The notes: generated from the letters alone by a model not told the origin. A stretch of DNA of 9,201 nt from Pseudomonadota bacterium (GCA_023417745.1 JAEZEM010000363.1:1-9201); one strand, 5' to 3'. Numbered from the stretch's first letter, positions 1 through 7,432 are shown. A program made the numbers and translations.

Positions 1-10
1 CGCGGGCGGC

Positions 11-66
<56 letters not shown>

Positions 67-79
67 TCTCCCCCCCCCC

Positions 80-1273
80 CTACGGCCGCACCAGCCGCAG
101 CATGAACGACTTCAAGTATTCCGTCTCGGCCATGGCCGGGTGTCCGGGATGGTCCGGGCCTTGGCGGCCCTGGTCGAGGATCTGGGCCCGCAGGTTGCGG
201 CCGGCGGCGGCGCGCAGGGCGGCCCGGCGCAGCTCGTAGGCGTCCACGTGCTGGGAGCAGGAGCAGGTCATCAAAAGCCCGCCGTCGGCCACCACGTCCA
301 TGGCCAGCCGGTTGAAGCGTTCGTAGGCCTTGAGTCCCGCTTCCAGGTCCTTTTTGCGCTTGACCAGGGCCGGCGGGTCCAGGCTCACGACGTCAAAGGT
401 CCGGCCTTCGGCGGCGGCGGCTTCGAGATAATCGGCCGCGTCGGCCCGCACCACCGTCACCCGGTCGGCCACGCCGTTTCGGGCGGCGTTTTCGGCGGCC
501 ATGGAACACGCCGCCTCGGACGAATCCAGGCAGACCACCTTGGTCGCGCCGGCCAGGGCGGCCCGCACGCCAAAGGCTCCGGCGTAGGCGAAAAGGTCGA
601 GCACCGTGCGCCCGCCAGTCAGTCGGCACAGCTTGGAGCGGTTTTCGCGCATGTCGTAGAACCAGCCGGTCTTCTGGCCGCCCAGGGCCGGCACGGCAAA
701 ACGCGCGCCGTCCTCCTCGACGTCGAGGTGGTCCGGGGCTTCGCCGTAGGCGACCTCCACGGTCCGGGGCAGGCCTTCGAGATCGCGCGAGGCGCTGTCG
801 TTGCGCCAGATGACGGTCCGGGGCGAAAGTTCGGCCAGCAGCGCTTCCAGGATCAGGGCTTTTCGCGCGTCCATGCCGGCGGTGTTGCACTGGCCGACCA
901 CCACGTCGCCGAAGCGGTCCAGGACCAGGCCGGGCAGATGGTCGCCTTCGGAGAAAAGCAGCCGGTAGTGGGGCGTGGGGTAGAGCCGCTGGCGCAGGGC
1001 CAGGGCTTCGCGCAGCCGGGCGCGGAAAAAGTCGACGCTAAGGACGGTCTCGGGGTCGCGGTCAATGAGCCTGGCGCAGATGAGCGAGCCGGGGTTGACC
1101 GTGGCCACTCCCAGGGGCCGGCCGCGCGAGGCTGTGACCAGGGCTTCCTCGCCTGGGGCGAAGGCCGTCAGCGGGGTTTTTTTCGTATCCACCTCGTTGC
1201 TGAACACCCACAGGTGTCCGGCCCGGAGGCGGCGTTCCTCGTTGTTGCGCAGGGTAAGGGGCTTGCGTTGCAT
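80..1273 (-). CDS. rlmI: Class I rRNA large-subunit methyltransferase, RlmI type
   Basis: A predicted SAM-dependent methyltransferase of 397 aa. E. coli RlmI, which makes m5C1962 in 23S rRNA, is about the same length. The N-terminal ~80 residues look like a PUA RNA-binding domain (RAGHLWVFSNEV near 18-28), followed by a central domain to ~190. The Rossmann methyltransferase domain has motif I (VLDLFAYAGAFG, 224-235), an acidic residue at the end of the next strand (CLD, 248-250), the DPPAL motif (299-303), and TCSCS (336-340), whose Cys fits the catalytic Cys of m5C enzymes. The reading frame is open 50 codons further upstream, but the ATG at 1273 gives the normal family N-terminus (MQRKPLTLRNNEERRL). 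No good Shine-Dalgarno precedes it. The stop is TAG at 82-80, abutting an 11-C run. The family call is firm. The exact target nucleotide is inferred, since paralogues with other targets share the fold. Confidence 0.88.
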   Translation of the reverse strand: MQRKPLTLRNNEERRLRAGHLWVFSNEVDTKKTPLTAFAPGEEALVTASRGRPLGVATVNPGSLICARLIDRDPETVLSVDFFRARLREALALRQRLYPTPHYRLLFSEGDHLPGLVLDRFGDVVVGQCNTAGMDARKALILEALLAELSPRTVIWRNDSASRDLEGLPRTVEVAYGEAPDHLDVEEDGARFAVPALGGQKTGWFYDMRENRSKLCRLTGGRTVLDLFAYAGAFGVRAALAGATKVVCLDSSEAACSMAAENAARNGVADRVTVVRADAADYLEAAAAEGRTFDVVSLDPPALVKRKKDLEAGLKAYERFNRLAMDVVADGGLLMTCSCSQHVDAYELRRAALRAAAGRNLRAQILDQGRQGPDHPGHPAMAETEYLKSFMLRLVRP

Positions 1274-1362
1274 GGGGCCAAGGTACGGGAGGGCGGCGGC
1301 CGTGGCAAGGCGTGACGACGGGGCGGCGACAAGGCCATTGCGGCGGTGGGCGGGCTGACGTA

Positions 1363-1376
1363 AAGATAACAATCTT
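1363..1376. promoter_or_regulatory. AT-rich inverted repeat in divergent promoter region
   Basis: AAGATAACAATCTT (AAGAT, 4-nt spacer, ATCTT) sits in the only AT-rich patch of the 149-nt gap between the divergent methyltransferase and binding-protein genes. On the minus strand the same bases include TGTTATCTT, which resembles an extended -10 element (TGnTATnnT) for the methyltransferase about 90 nt upstream of its ATG. On the plus strand TTGCGG (1338-1343), 17 nt and TAAAGA (1361-1366) is a poor sigma-70 match. It may be an operator, a promoter core, or chance. Confidence 0.25.
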
Positions 1377-1422
1377 GTTTGCTTTGCCGACCAGCCTGAG
1401 GCGGGTCGGGGCGGGGTTGTCA

Positions 1423-2532
1423 ATGCGTTTTGTCGTCTGGCTGACTTTGTGCTGCGCCCTGCTGGCCTGGGGCTGCGGTCGGGACGACCCCATCCTCATC
1501 GGCTACAGCGGCCCGCTCATCGGCGGCCGGGCCGATCTCGGAGTGCAGGGCCGCAACGGCGCGACCCTGGCCGTGGAGGCCGTCAATGCCCGGGGCGGCA
1601 TCGCCGGCCGGCCGCTTGAGCTCGTGGTCTGCGACGACGGCTCCACCCCGGAAAACGCCGTGGAGGCCGACGCCCAGCTCATCAAAGCCGGCGTTTCGGC
1701 CATCGTGGGCCACATGACCAGCGCCCAGACCCTGGCTGCCTTGCCCCAAACCACCGCCGCCGGCCTGGTCATGATTTCGCCGACCACGGCCACGCCTGAA
1801 CTCTCGGGCAAAAAAGACCTCTTTTTTCGGGTAATCCCCACCAACGTCACCTGGGGGCTGGCTTTGGCCCGTCATGCCGTCGGAGCCGGACGGCCCACGG
1901 TTTGCCTGCTTGGCGACAGCGACAACCTCTCCTACGTCCAAAGCTTTTTGGACGCCTTCGACCAGGCCTACGACGAGGCCGGCGGGATGGTCGCCTGCCG
2001 CCGGATGTTTTCCTCCCGGGAGGGCGTCGACTGGGCGGCGCTGCTTGAGGCCGCGACAAAAAACGGCGTCGAAGCCGTGGTGGCCGCCGCCTCGGCCAAG
2101 GACGTGGCCGCTCTGGCCCGGGCCATGGACGCGTCCGGCCTGCGGCTGCCCATCCTGTGCCCGACCTGGCCCTATACCCGGGAGATCCTGACCATGGGCG
2201 GGCGCAGCGTGGAAGGCATCGTATTTGCGGCCAGCTATACCGAGGACAATCCTCGGCCGCAGTTCCAGGACTTCATGCGCCGCTATCAGGAACGCTTTGG
2301 CTGGCCGGCCAACTTCGCCGCCGTCTATGCTTACGAAGCCGTGGAGGTCCTGGCCGCCGCCCTGAGCCGCACCGGCGGGCGCACGGCGGGCTTGCCCGAA
2401 GCCTTGCTGGCTTTGGGCCAGCAGGAAGGCCTCATGAGCCCCTTTGCCTTCGACGCCTATGGCGACGTGCACCGCCAGACTTTCCTGGTCACCATCCGCG
2501 AGGGGCGGTTCACGTCCCTTGAGGGAGATTGA
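1423..2532 (+). CDS. Periplasmic ligand-binding lipoprotein, branched-chain amino acid/amide type (Peripla_BP_6)
   Basis: A solute-binding protein of 369 aa, the size of LivJ/AmiC-like proteins. The start at 1423 was chosen because it places a signal peptide at the N-terminus (MRFVVWLTLCCALLAWGC). The Leu-Ala-Trp-Gly-Cys stretch is an imperfect lipobox with Cys18 as the likely lipidated residue. The in-frame codons upstream do not look like protein. GGGG at 1413-1416 is a weak ribosome-binding site. Family hallmarks are ILIGYSGPL (24-32), EAVNARGGIAGRPLELVVCDD (52-72), the IVGHMTS turn (94-100), and VMISPTTATPEL (116-127). The next gene, one nucleotide downstream, is a sensor kinase, and no ABC permease or ATPase is visible. 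It therefore probably delivers ligand to the kinase rather than to a transporter. The ligand is unknown; an amino acid or amide is the family default. It could also be an orphan subunit of a transporter encoded elsewhere. Confidence 0.88.
   Translation: MRFVVWLTLCCALLAWGCGRDDPILIGYSGPLIGGRADLGVQGRNGATLAVEAVNARGGIAGRPLELVVCDDGSTPENAVEADAQLIKAGVSAIVGHMTSAQTLAALPQTTAAGLVMISPTTATPELSGKKDLFFRVIPTNVTWGLALARHAVGAGRPTVCLLGDSDNLSYVQSFLDAFDQAYDEAGGMVACRRMFSSREGVDWAALLEAATKNGVEAVVAAASAKDVAALARAMDASGLRLPILCPTWPYTREILTMGGRSVEGIVFAASYTEDNPRPQFQDFMRRYQERFGWPANFAAVYAYEAVEVLAAALSRTGGRTAGLPEALLALGQQEGLMSPFAFDAYGDVHRQTFLVTIREGRFTSLEGD
2521..2527 (+). promoter_or_regulatory. Ribosome-binding site of the sensor kinase
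   Basis: GAGGGAG lies inside the last codons of the binding-protein gene, 6 nt before an in-frame TTG at 2534. It is the best Shine-Dalgarno near the kinase N-terminus and decides the start. It implies that translation of the kinase is coupled to that of the binding protein. Confidence 0.6.
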
Positions 2533-2533
2533 T

Positions 2534-4522
2534 TTGCAGCCCTCCCCTTTGAACCGGGTCGTCGGCCGCAGCCTGCTGCTGCGTCTGGTGGCCCCTGGAC
2601 TGGCCCTGCTGGCGCTTCTGGCCACGGCCACGGCGGGCCTGCAATGGCGGACCATGGAGCGCGACAATATCCGCCTGGCCAAGACCCTGGCCGCCTTTGT
2701 CTCGGCCTATCTGGACAACGCCTATGCTTCGCTTGAGGTTTTTGCCCGGCGCTTGCCCAGCGACCGGGGCGAGGTCAGCGGCGACGCGCTTGGCGAGCTG
2801 CTCCGTTTTTCACCGACCATGCGGCGGCTGTTGTGGATAGACGCCGCCGGCGTGGTGACCGAGACCGCGCCGCCAGGGCAGGCCGGGACGGATTTCCCGC
2901 TGCATTTCGACCGGCTGCGCGGCAAGTGGCTCATGCTGTCCCGCCCTCTGCCGTCGCCCGTGGACGGGAGGTTATGCGTCTATATCGGCGTGCGGGGACC
3001 ACAGGGGGCCATCCTGGCCGGCGAACTCGATCTGGGCGGGCTGGCCCAGCAACTGCCGCAGTTGGCGGGGATGCCAAGCGCCCGGATCATGGCCTGCGAC
3101 GCCTACGGCAACCTCATCGTCCACCCGGAATCGCGTCTGGTGGCCGAACAGGCCAACATCGGCGACACGCCGCTGTTTCTGGCGGCCAAGGCGGGGCGGC
3201 ACCGACTGGTCTACGCCCAGGGCAAGCGGCTGTGGCTGGGCACGGCCGGGACGGCGGAACCTGGGAACTGGCAGGTGCTGCTGGCCGTGCCGGTCTGGGA
3301 ACTGGTGGCCTCGGCGCTGTATCCCACAGGGCTGCTCTTTGTGTTCATGGCCGGGGCGTTTGTGCTGACGTCGGGGCTATTGCGCAAGGAATTGCGGGCG
3401 CGGGTGGAGGAGCCTCTGGCCCGGTTCGCGGCCAGCCTGCCTCGAAGCGTCGACGGACCCGAGGCGTCGGCCCCTTTTGCCGAGCTCTCGGTGTTCGAAG
3501 GGGCCTTTGACGAGATGGCCAGGGCGTTGGTCAAAAACGAGCGGCTTTTCCGGTCGTCCTTCGAACAGGCGGCGGTGGGCATGGGCCACGCCGCGCCGGA
3601 TGGCCGGTGGCTGCGGGTCAACGACCGGTTGTGCGGCTTGGCCGGGCGCGACCGGGCGGAACTGCTGGCCCTCTCCCTGGACGGACTGGCCGAAGGCGAG
3701 GACCGGGAGGCGTTGCGGCAGGGCATGGCCGCGGCCCTGGCCGGCGGCGAGGCGACTTTTGCCCGGGAGGCGGCCGTGCCCCGGTCGGACCGGCTGGCCC
3801 TTCGCTGCAACCTGACCGTCAATCTGGTGCGCGACGAGGCCGGGGAGCCGGAATATTTCCTGTGCGTGTGCGAGGACGTCACCGACCGCTGCCGGGCCGG
3901 CGAGGCCTTGCGCCAGTCCCTGGAAGACAAGGAACTGCTGCTGCGGGAAGTGCATCACCGGGTGAAAAACAACTTGCAAGTCATTTCCAGCCTGTTTTTC
4001 CTGCAAGCCGAGGTCACGGACAATGCCGAGGCCCGGGAAGCGCTCCTGGAAAGCCGGGCCCGAGTGGCCTCCATGGCCCTGGTCCACGAGGGCCTTTACC
4101 GCACCGGCGATTTCGGCCGCATTGAGCTTACCGATTACGTGTCGCGGCTGACGCAGCAGTTGGAGTCGTCCATCGGCGGCCGGGGCGGGGTGCGGTTTTT
4201 GCTGTGTCTGGAGCCGTCGCACCTGTCCATTGAGAAGGCCGCGCCGCTTGGGCTGTTGCTCAACGAGCTTTTGACCAACGCCATCAAGCACGCCTACGTC
4301 CCGGGCGAGGCCGGCGAGGTGCGGGTGTGTCTGTCCCGGACGCCGGAGGGCTTTCGGGTCATGGTGGCGGACGGCGGGAAGGGCTTGCCCGAAGGGTTTG
4401 CCGTGGAGGCCTGCCAGACGCTTGGGATGCAGCTCGTGGTCAACCTGACTCGTCAGCTGCACGGGGCGCTCGTGGCCGAGAACCAGGATGGCGCGACGTT
4501 TACCCTGACGTTTCCGGTCTGA
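2534..4522 (+). CDS. Membrane sensor histidine kinase (periplasmic sensor, PAS, HisKA_2, HATPase)
   Basis: A hybrid-free sensor kinase of 662 aa starting at TTG. An upstream ATG at 2444 is in frame but sits inside the binding-protein gene and lacks a good ribosome-binding site. The order is: TM1 ~12-36; an extracytoplasmic, probably Cache-like domain ~37-255; TM2 ~258-283; a degenerate HAMP-like linker ~284-335; PAS ~336-452 (FEQAAVGM at 343-350); HisKA_2 ~460-540 with the phosphoacceptor box REVHHRVKNNLQ (His474/His475); and HATPase_c to the end. The ATP-binding fold shows an N box (NELLTNAIKHA, 577-587), a G1 box (DGGKG, 613-617) and a GMQLV G2-like segment (631-635). The HHRVKNN box places it in the HisKA_2/HWE-like class, not the EnvZ class. 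No receiver domain or response regulator accompanies it. The gene is co-translated with the binding protein, so the holo-binding protein is a likely input to the periplasmic domain (inference). Confidence 0.9.
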   Translation: MQPSPLNRVVGRSLLLRLVAPGLALLALLATATAGLQWRTMERDNIRLAKTLAAFVSAYLDNAYASLEVFARRLPSDRGEVSGDALGELLRFSPTMRRLLWIDAAGVVTETAPPGQAGTDFPLHFDRLRGKWLMLSRPLPSPVDGRLCVYIGVRGPQGAILAGELDLGGLAQQLPQLAGMPSARIMACDAYGNLIVHPESRLVAEQANIGDTPLFLAAKAGRHRLVYAQGKRLWLGTAGTAEPGNWQVLLAVPVWELVASALYPTGLLFVFMAGAFVLTSGLLRKELRARVEEPLARFAASLPRSVDGPEASAPFAELSVFEGAFDEMARALVKNERLFRSSFEQAAVGMGHAAPDGRWLRVNDRLCGLAGRDRAELLALSLDGLAEGEDREALRQGMAAALAGGEATFAREAAVPRSDRLALRCNLTVNLVRDEAGEPEYFLCVCEDVTDRCRAGEALRQSLEDKELLLREVHHRVKNNLQVISSLFFLQAEVTDNAEAREALLESRARVASMALVHEGLYRTGDFGRIELTDYVSRLTQQLESSIGGRGGVRFLLCLEPSHLSIEKAAPLGLLLNELLTNAIKHAYVPGEAGEVRVCLSRTPEGFRVMVADGGKGLPEGFAVEACQTLGMQLVVNLTRQLHGALVAENQDGATFTLTFPV

Positions 4523-4528
4523 CCCCCG

Positions 4529-5746
4529 CTACCGCAAAACCGGAGCCAGCACCCGGTCCAGCACCCCCTGCACTTTGGAGATGGCCACGCCGTAGTTGGT
4601 CACCGGCACGCCCCGGCGCACGCATTCGCGGATGCGCCGCAGCATCTCCATGCGCCCCAGCATGCACGAGCCGCAATGCACCACCAGGGCGTAGCGCTCC
4701 AGATCGTCCGGGAAGTCGTGCCCGGCGTGCATCTCGAAGGTCAGGTCGCGGCCGGTGTACTGGGAGATCCAGCGCGGAATCTTCACCCGGCCGATGTCGT
4801 CGGACTGCACATGATGCGAGCAGGCCTCGGCCATGAGCACCACGTCGCCGTCGCGCAGGTTGTCGATGGCCGCCGCGCCGGCGGCCAGCGTCGGCAGATC
4901 GCCCTTGTAGCGGGCGAAAAGCGTGGAAAAAGTGGTCAGCGGCACCTCGTCGGGCACGTCGCCGGAAACCTTCAGGATCACCTGGGAGTCGGTGATGACC
5001 ACGGCCGGCGGCCGGCGCAGGTTAGTAAGCGCCGCCTCCAGCTCCCGGTCCTTGACCGTCACGGCCACGCCGTCGCCGTCAAGCACCTCGCGCAGCACCT
5101 GCACCTGGGGCAGGATCAGCCGGCCCTTGGGCGCGGCCAGATCGATGGGCACCACGCAAACCACCGTCTCGCCCGGGGCGAAAAGATCGCCGCACAAGAC
5201 CGGCTCGCGCAGGCTCTCGGCCGGAGCCAGGGCCATGACGGCTTCCTTGACGGCGTTGGCCCCGGTTCCGTCGGCGGCGCAGGCCGTCACCACCGCAATG
5301 CCCTGCTCGCGGCACCAAGCCAGATCGGCCGAGGACGGCGCGGCCAGGTCGGTCTTGTTGAAGACCACCAGAAACGGGATCTCCAGCCGGCGCACTTCCT
5401 CGATCACCTTGCGCTCGGGATCGCCCAGGCCGCCGACCGCGTCCACCGCCACCACGGCGATGTCCGTGCGCCACAAGACCTTGCGCGTGGCCGCGATGCG
5501 CAGCGCCCCAAGCTCGCCCTCGTCATCCAGACCGGCCGTGTCGTAGAGCGTCACCGGCCCCAGCGGCAACAGCTCGTAGGGCTTGGCCACGGGATCGGTT
5601 GTGGTGCCGGCGAAATCGGACACGATGGCCACGTCCTGGCCGGTGACGGCGTTAATGAGCGACGATTTGCCGGCGTTGCGGCGTCCGACAAAGGTGATGA
5701 CCAGACGCACCCCGCGCGGGGCTTTCTCGGCGGCGGCTTCAGACAT
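4529..5746 (-). CDS. hydF: [FeFe]-hydrogenase H-cluster maturation GTPase HydF
   Basis: HydF is the GTPase and Fe-S scaffold on which the 2Fe subcluster is finished before delivery to apo-hydrogenase. It is 405 aa, the family length. The N-terminal GTPase domain has G1 GRRNAGKSS (21-29), a G2 Thr in GTTTDP (47-52), G3 DTAG (69-72) and G4 NKTD (130-133). A dimerisation region spans ~180-290. The C-terminal cluster domain has the diagnostic CxH...HCxxC set: Cys309-Ser-His311 and His357-Cys358-Gly-Ser-Cys361, with 45 residues between His311 and His357, close to the usual spacing. The ATG at 5746 has a strong AAGGAGA site. It overlaps the hydE stop by 8 nt, so the two are translated as a unit. 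It converges on the sensor kinase with a 6-nt gap. The identification is firm. Confidence 0.97.
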   Translation of the reverse strand: MSEAAAEKAPRGVRLVITFVGRRNAGKSSLINAVTGQDVAIVSDFAGTTTDPVAKPYELLPLGPVTLYDTAGLDDEGELGALRIAATRKVLWRTDIAVVAVDAVGGLGDPERKVIEEVRRLEIPFLVVFNKTDLAAPSSADLAWCREQGIAVVTACAADGTGANAVKEAVMALAPAESLREPVLCGDLFAPGETVVCVVPIDLAAPKGRLILPQVQVLREVLDGDGVAVTVKDRELEAALTNLRRPPAVVITDSQVILKVSGDVPDEVPLTTFSTLFARYKGDLPTLAAGAAAIDNLRDGDVVLMAEACSHHVQSDDIGRVKIPRWISQYTGRDLTFEMHAGHDFPDDLERYALVVHCGSCMLGRMEMLRRIRECVRRGVPVTNYGVAISKVQGVLDRVLAPVLR

Positions 5747-6734
5747 GGCGTCTCCTTTTGGAACCGCCCACGGCGGTGGAGGGAATTTTCCCCACCCGGC
5801 GGATGGCCTCGCGGGCGGCCTCGACCCGGGAGCGGGCGTCGGCGCGAAAGGCGTTCTTGCCGGGATAGATGGCGTAATCCGGGCTGACGGTTTCCGGGGT
5901 CAGCGAGGGCATGATGACGTTGGCCCCAAGCGTCAGCCCTTGCTCCCGCGCGCCGTCGCGCAGGGCGTTTAGGGCCGAAGTCGAGGGGATGTTGGCCAGG
6001 GGGGAAAGCAGGCGCAGCACGGCCATGGCCCGAAAGGCGGTAAGCACCGAGCCGGCCGGGGCGTCGCCGTAGGGCGTGTCGGGATGGGGCACGAAAGGCC
6101 CCACGGCGATCATGTCGAGGTCGAGGTCGGCCAGGCGCAGGAGATCCTCGGCCAGGATGTCCGGCGTCATGCCGGGCAGGTCGGTGATGACGCCCGAGCC
6201 GACCTCGTAGCCGGCCCGGCGCAGGACCTCAAGGCGGGCCAGGCGGTCGGCCAAGGTCAGCCCCGGTCGGCTGGCGGCATAGAGCGCCTCGTCAAAGGTC
6301 TCCACCTTGAGCAGATAGCGGTCGGCTCCATGCTCGCGCCAGTAGAGGAGGTCGTCCTCGGGCCTGTCGCCCAGCGACAGGGTCAGGGCCACATCGGAAC
6401 GTTCCTTGGCCTCGACGATCACCCGGCCGATGTCCTCGCGGCTGTAGCTGAAGTCGTCGCCGGACTGGACCACGATGGTGCCGATGGACAGTTCCCGGGC
6501 CAGGGTGGCGCAGGCCAGGATGTCGTCGACCGCCATGCGGTAGCGGTGCACGGCCGTATTGGCGGCGCGCAGGCCGCAGTAGCGGCAGTTGTTGCGGCAG
6601 TGGTTGGAAAATTCCACCACCCCGCGCATATAGACTTCGTCGCCGAAATTTTCCTTGGTCAGCGCGGCGGCGGCGGAAAAAAGCCCGGGATCGTCGGCCC
6701 CGGCCAGCAGTTGGGCGATTTCATCGTGTCGCAT
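5739..6734 (-). CDS. hydE: [FeFe]-hydrogenase maturation radical-SAM enzyme HydE
   Basis: A cytoplasmic radical-SAM enzyme that acts on the cysteine-Fe(CO)2CN synthon made by HydG on the way to the 2Fe subcluster. The start at 6734 (MRHDEIAQLL) was chosen for its AGGAG site 5 nt upstream. The frame is open another 26 codons, but that stretch has no support. The protein is 331 aa, slightly shorter than many HydE. The radical-SAM triad is Cys46-x3-Cys50-x2-Cys53 (CRNNCRYC). HydE hallmarks follow: VQSGDD (89-94), VGPFVPHPDTP (211-221), IPSTSALNALRD (249-260) and GANVIMP (270-276). There are only four cysteines, and none near the C-terminus, so the optional second Fe-S site of some HydE proteins is absent. 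BioB and the methylornithine synthase PylB are relatives, but the motifs and the hydF neighbour favour HydE. Confidence 0.96.
   Translation of the reverse strand: MRHDEIAQLLAGADDPGLFSAAAALTKENFGDEVYMRGVVEFSNHCRNNCRYCGLRAANTAVHRYRMAVDDILACATLARELSIGTIVVQSGDDFSYSREDIGRVIVEAKERSDVALTLSLGDRPEDDLLYWREHGADRYLLKVETFDEALYAASRPGLTLADRLARLEVLRRAGYEVGSGVITDLPGMTPDILAEDLLRLADLDLDMIAVGPFVPHPDTPYGDAPAGSVLTAFRAMAVLRLLSPLANIPSTSALNALRDGAREQGLTLGANVIMPSLTPETVSPDYAIYPGKNAFRADARSRVEAAREAIRRVGKIPSTAVGGSKRRRHV
5751..5757 (-). promoter_or_regulatory. Ribosome-binding site of hydF
   Basis: AAGGAGA, read on the minus strand, lies 4 nt before the hydF ATG, inside the last codons of hydE. It is the strongest Shine-Dalgarno in the window and supports the start at 5746 and coupled translation with hydE. 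Confidence 0.75.
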
Positions 6735-6739
6735 GGACG

Positions 6740-6744
6740 CTCCT
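6740..6744 (-). promoter_or_regulatory. Ribosome-binding site of hydE
   Basis: AGGAG on the minus strand, 5 nt before the ATG at 6734. It favours this start over the upstream in-frame ATG at 6812. The 99-nt gap between hydE and the preceding gene is relatively AT-rich but shows no confident promoter or terminator. Confidence 0.65.
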
Positions 6745-6833
6745 GCGTATGGTGCCCTCGAAATAACGCCGCAAAATCCAAAGCTAAGGGATTGGAGCGT
6801 TTTTTCCAACAAAGTTCTGGAGTTGCCGTGCCC

Positions 6834-7424
6834 TCAGGCCAGCCGCCTGGAGACGGCCCGGGCGGCCAGGCAGTCGCAGACCAGCCGGTAGGCTCCGACC
6901 TCGGCCGGGTCCAGGGATTCGGGCCGCGCCCCTTCCTCGGCCAACTCCGTCAGAACCGCCACGTCGGCCGGGATCACCAGCCACAGCCCCAGCGGCGCGG
7001 AAGCCGGGGAGTGGGCGTAGTGTCCGACGATGACCACATCATCCAGCAGCAGGATGGGGGCCAGGGGCATGGCGGCGGTCACATGGAGCCGCACCTGGTG
7101 GGGATGGCGCGAGGCCAGGGCGTCGAGAAAGGCGGCGGACACGGAAAATTCCCGCTGCATGGCGGCGGCGGTCATGTCCTGGCGCAGGGCCAGGCGAAAT
7201 TCGTCCCAGTAGGGCGGCCGGGCCACCGGGTCCAGGGACACCACTTCCAGGCGTTCGAACCTGGGGCGGCGCAGCGCCGCCTCCAGAGCGTCGGCCATGG
7301 CTCGGTCCCGGGCGAAATTGGAATAGAGCGCGGCATGGAAGAACAGCCGATCCGACCCGGCCACGCGCCGGGGCAGCTCGACCTCCGCCAATCCCGTCGC
7401 CACCCAAGGTTTTTCTCTCTCCAT
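6834..7424 (-). CDS. Uncharacterised protein in the hyd cluster
   Basis: I do not recognise this 196-aa protein. It has no signal peptide, no membrane segment and no metal-binding Cys motif; its only two Cys are CDC at 183-185. Conserved-looking blocks are DRLFFHAALYSNFARD (25-40), PPYWDEFRLALRQDM (70-84), HPHQVRLH (107-114) and LLLDDVVIVGHYAHS (125-139), the last followed by GLWLVI. The His/Asp pattern in an alpha/beta setting loosely recalls a degenerate phospholipase-D-like half-domain, but that is only an impression. The ATG at 7424 is preferred over the GTG at 7430 because AAGGA (7433-7437) is 8 nt from the ATG and only 2 nt from the GTG. It sits between aspA and hydE on the same strand. 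A role in hydrogenase maturation or regulation is possible on context alone. Confidence 0.75.
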   Translation of the reverse strand: MEREKPWVATGLAEVELPRRVAGSDRLFFHAALYSNFARDRAMADALEAALRRPRFERLEVVSLDPVARPPYWDEFRLALRQDMTAAAMQREFSVSAAFLDALASRHPHQVRLHVTAAMPLAPILLLDDVVIVGHYAHSPASAPLGLWLVIPADVAVLTELAEEGARPESLDPAEVGAYRLVCDCLAARAVSRRLA

Positions 7425-7432
7425 CCCCACTA

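Noticed and set aside
1418..1423. Perfect TTGACA (minus strand) as a -35 for the methyltransferase
   Set aside because: No acceptable -10 lies 16-18 nt downstream; the match overlaps the start codon of the divergent gene by chance.
1420..2682. 420-codon minus-strand frame opposite the binding protein
   Set aside because: The plus-strand protein has a signal peptide and family motifs; the opposite frame is compositional noise.
4676..5887. 403-codon plus-strand frame opposite hydF
   Set aside because: HydF on the other strand has every catalytic motif; this frame has none.
6792..6809. Inverted repeat TTGGA...TCCAA with a T run, between hydE and the preceding gene
   Set aside because: The T run is in the loop, not after the stem, and the stem is only 5 bp; not a credible terminator.
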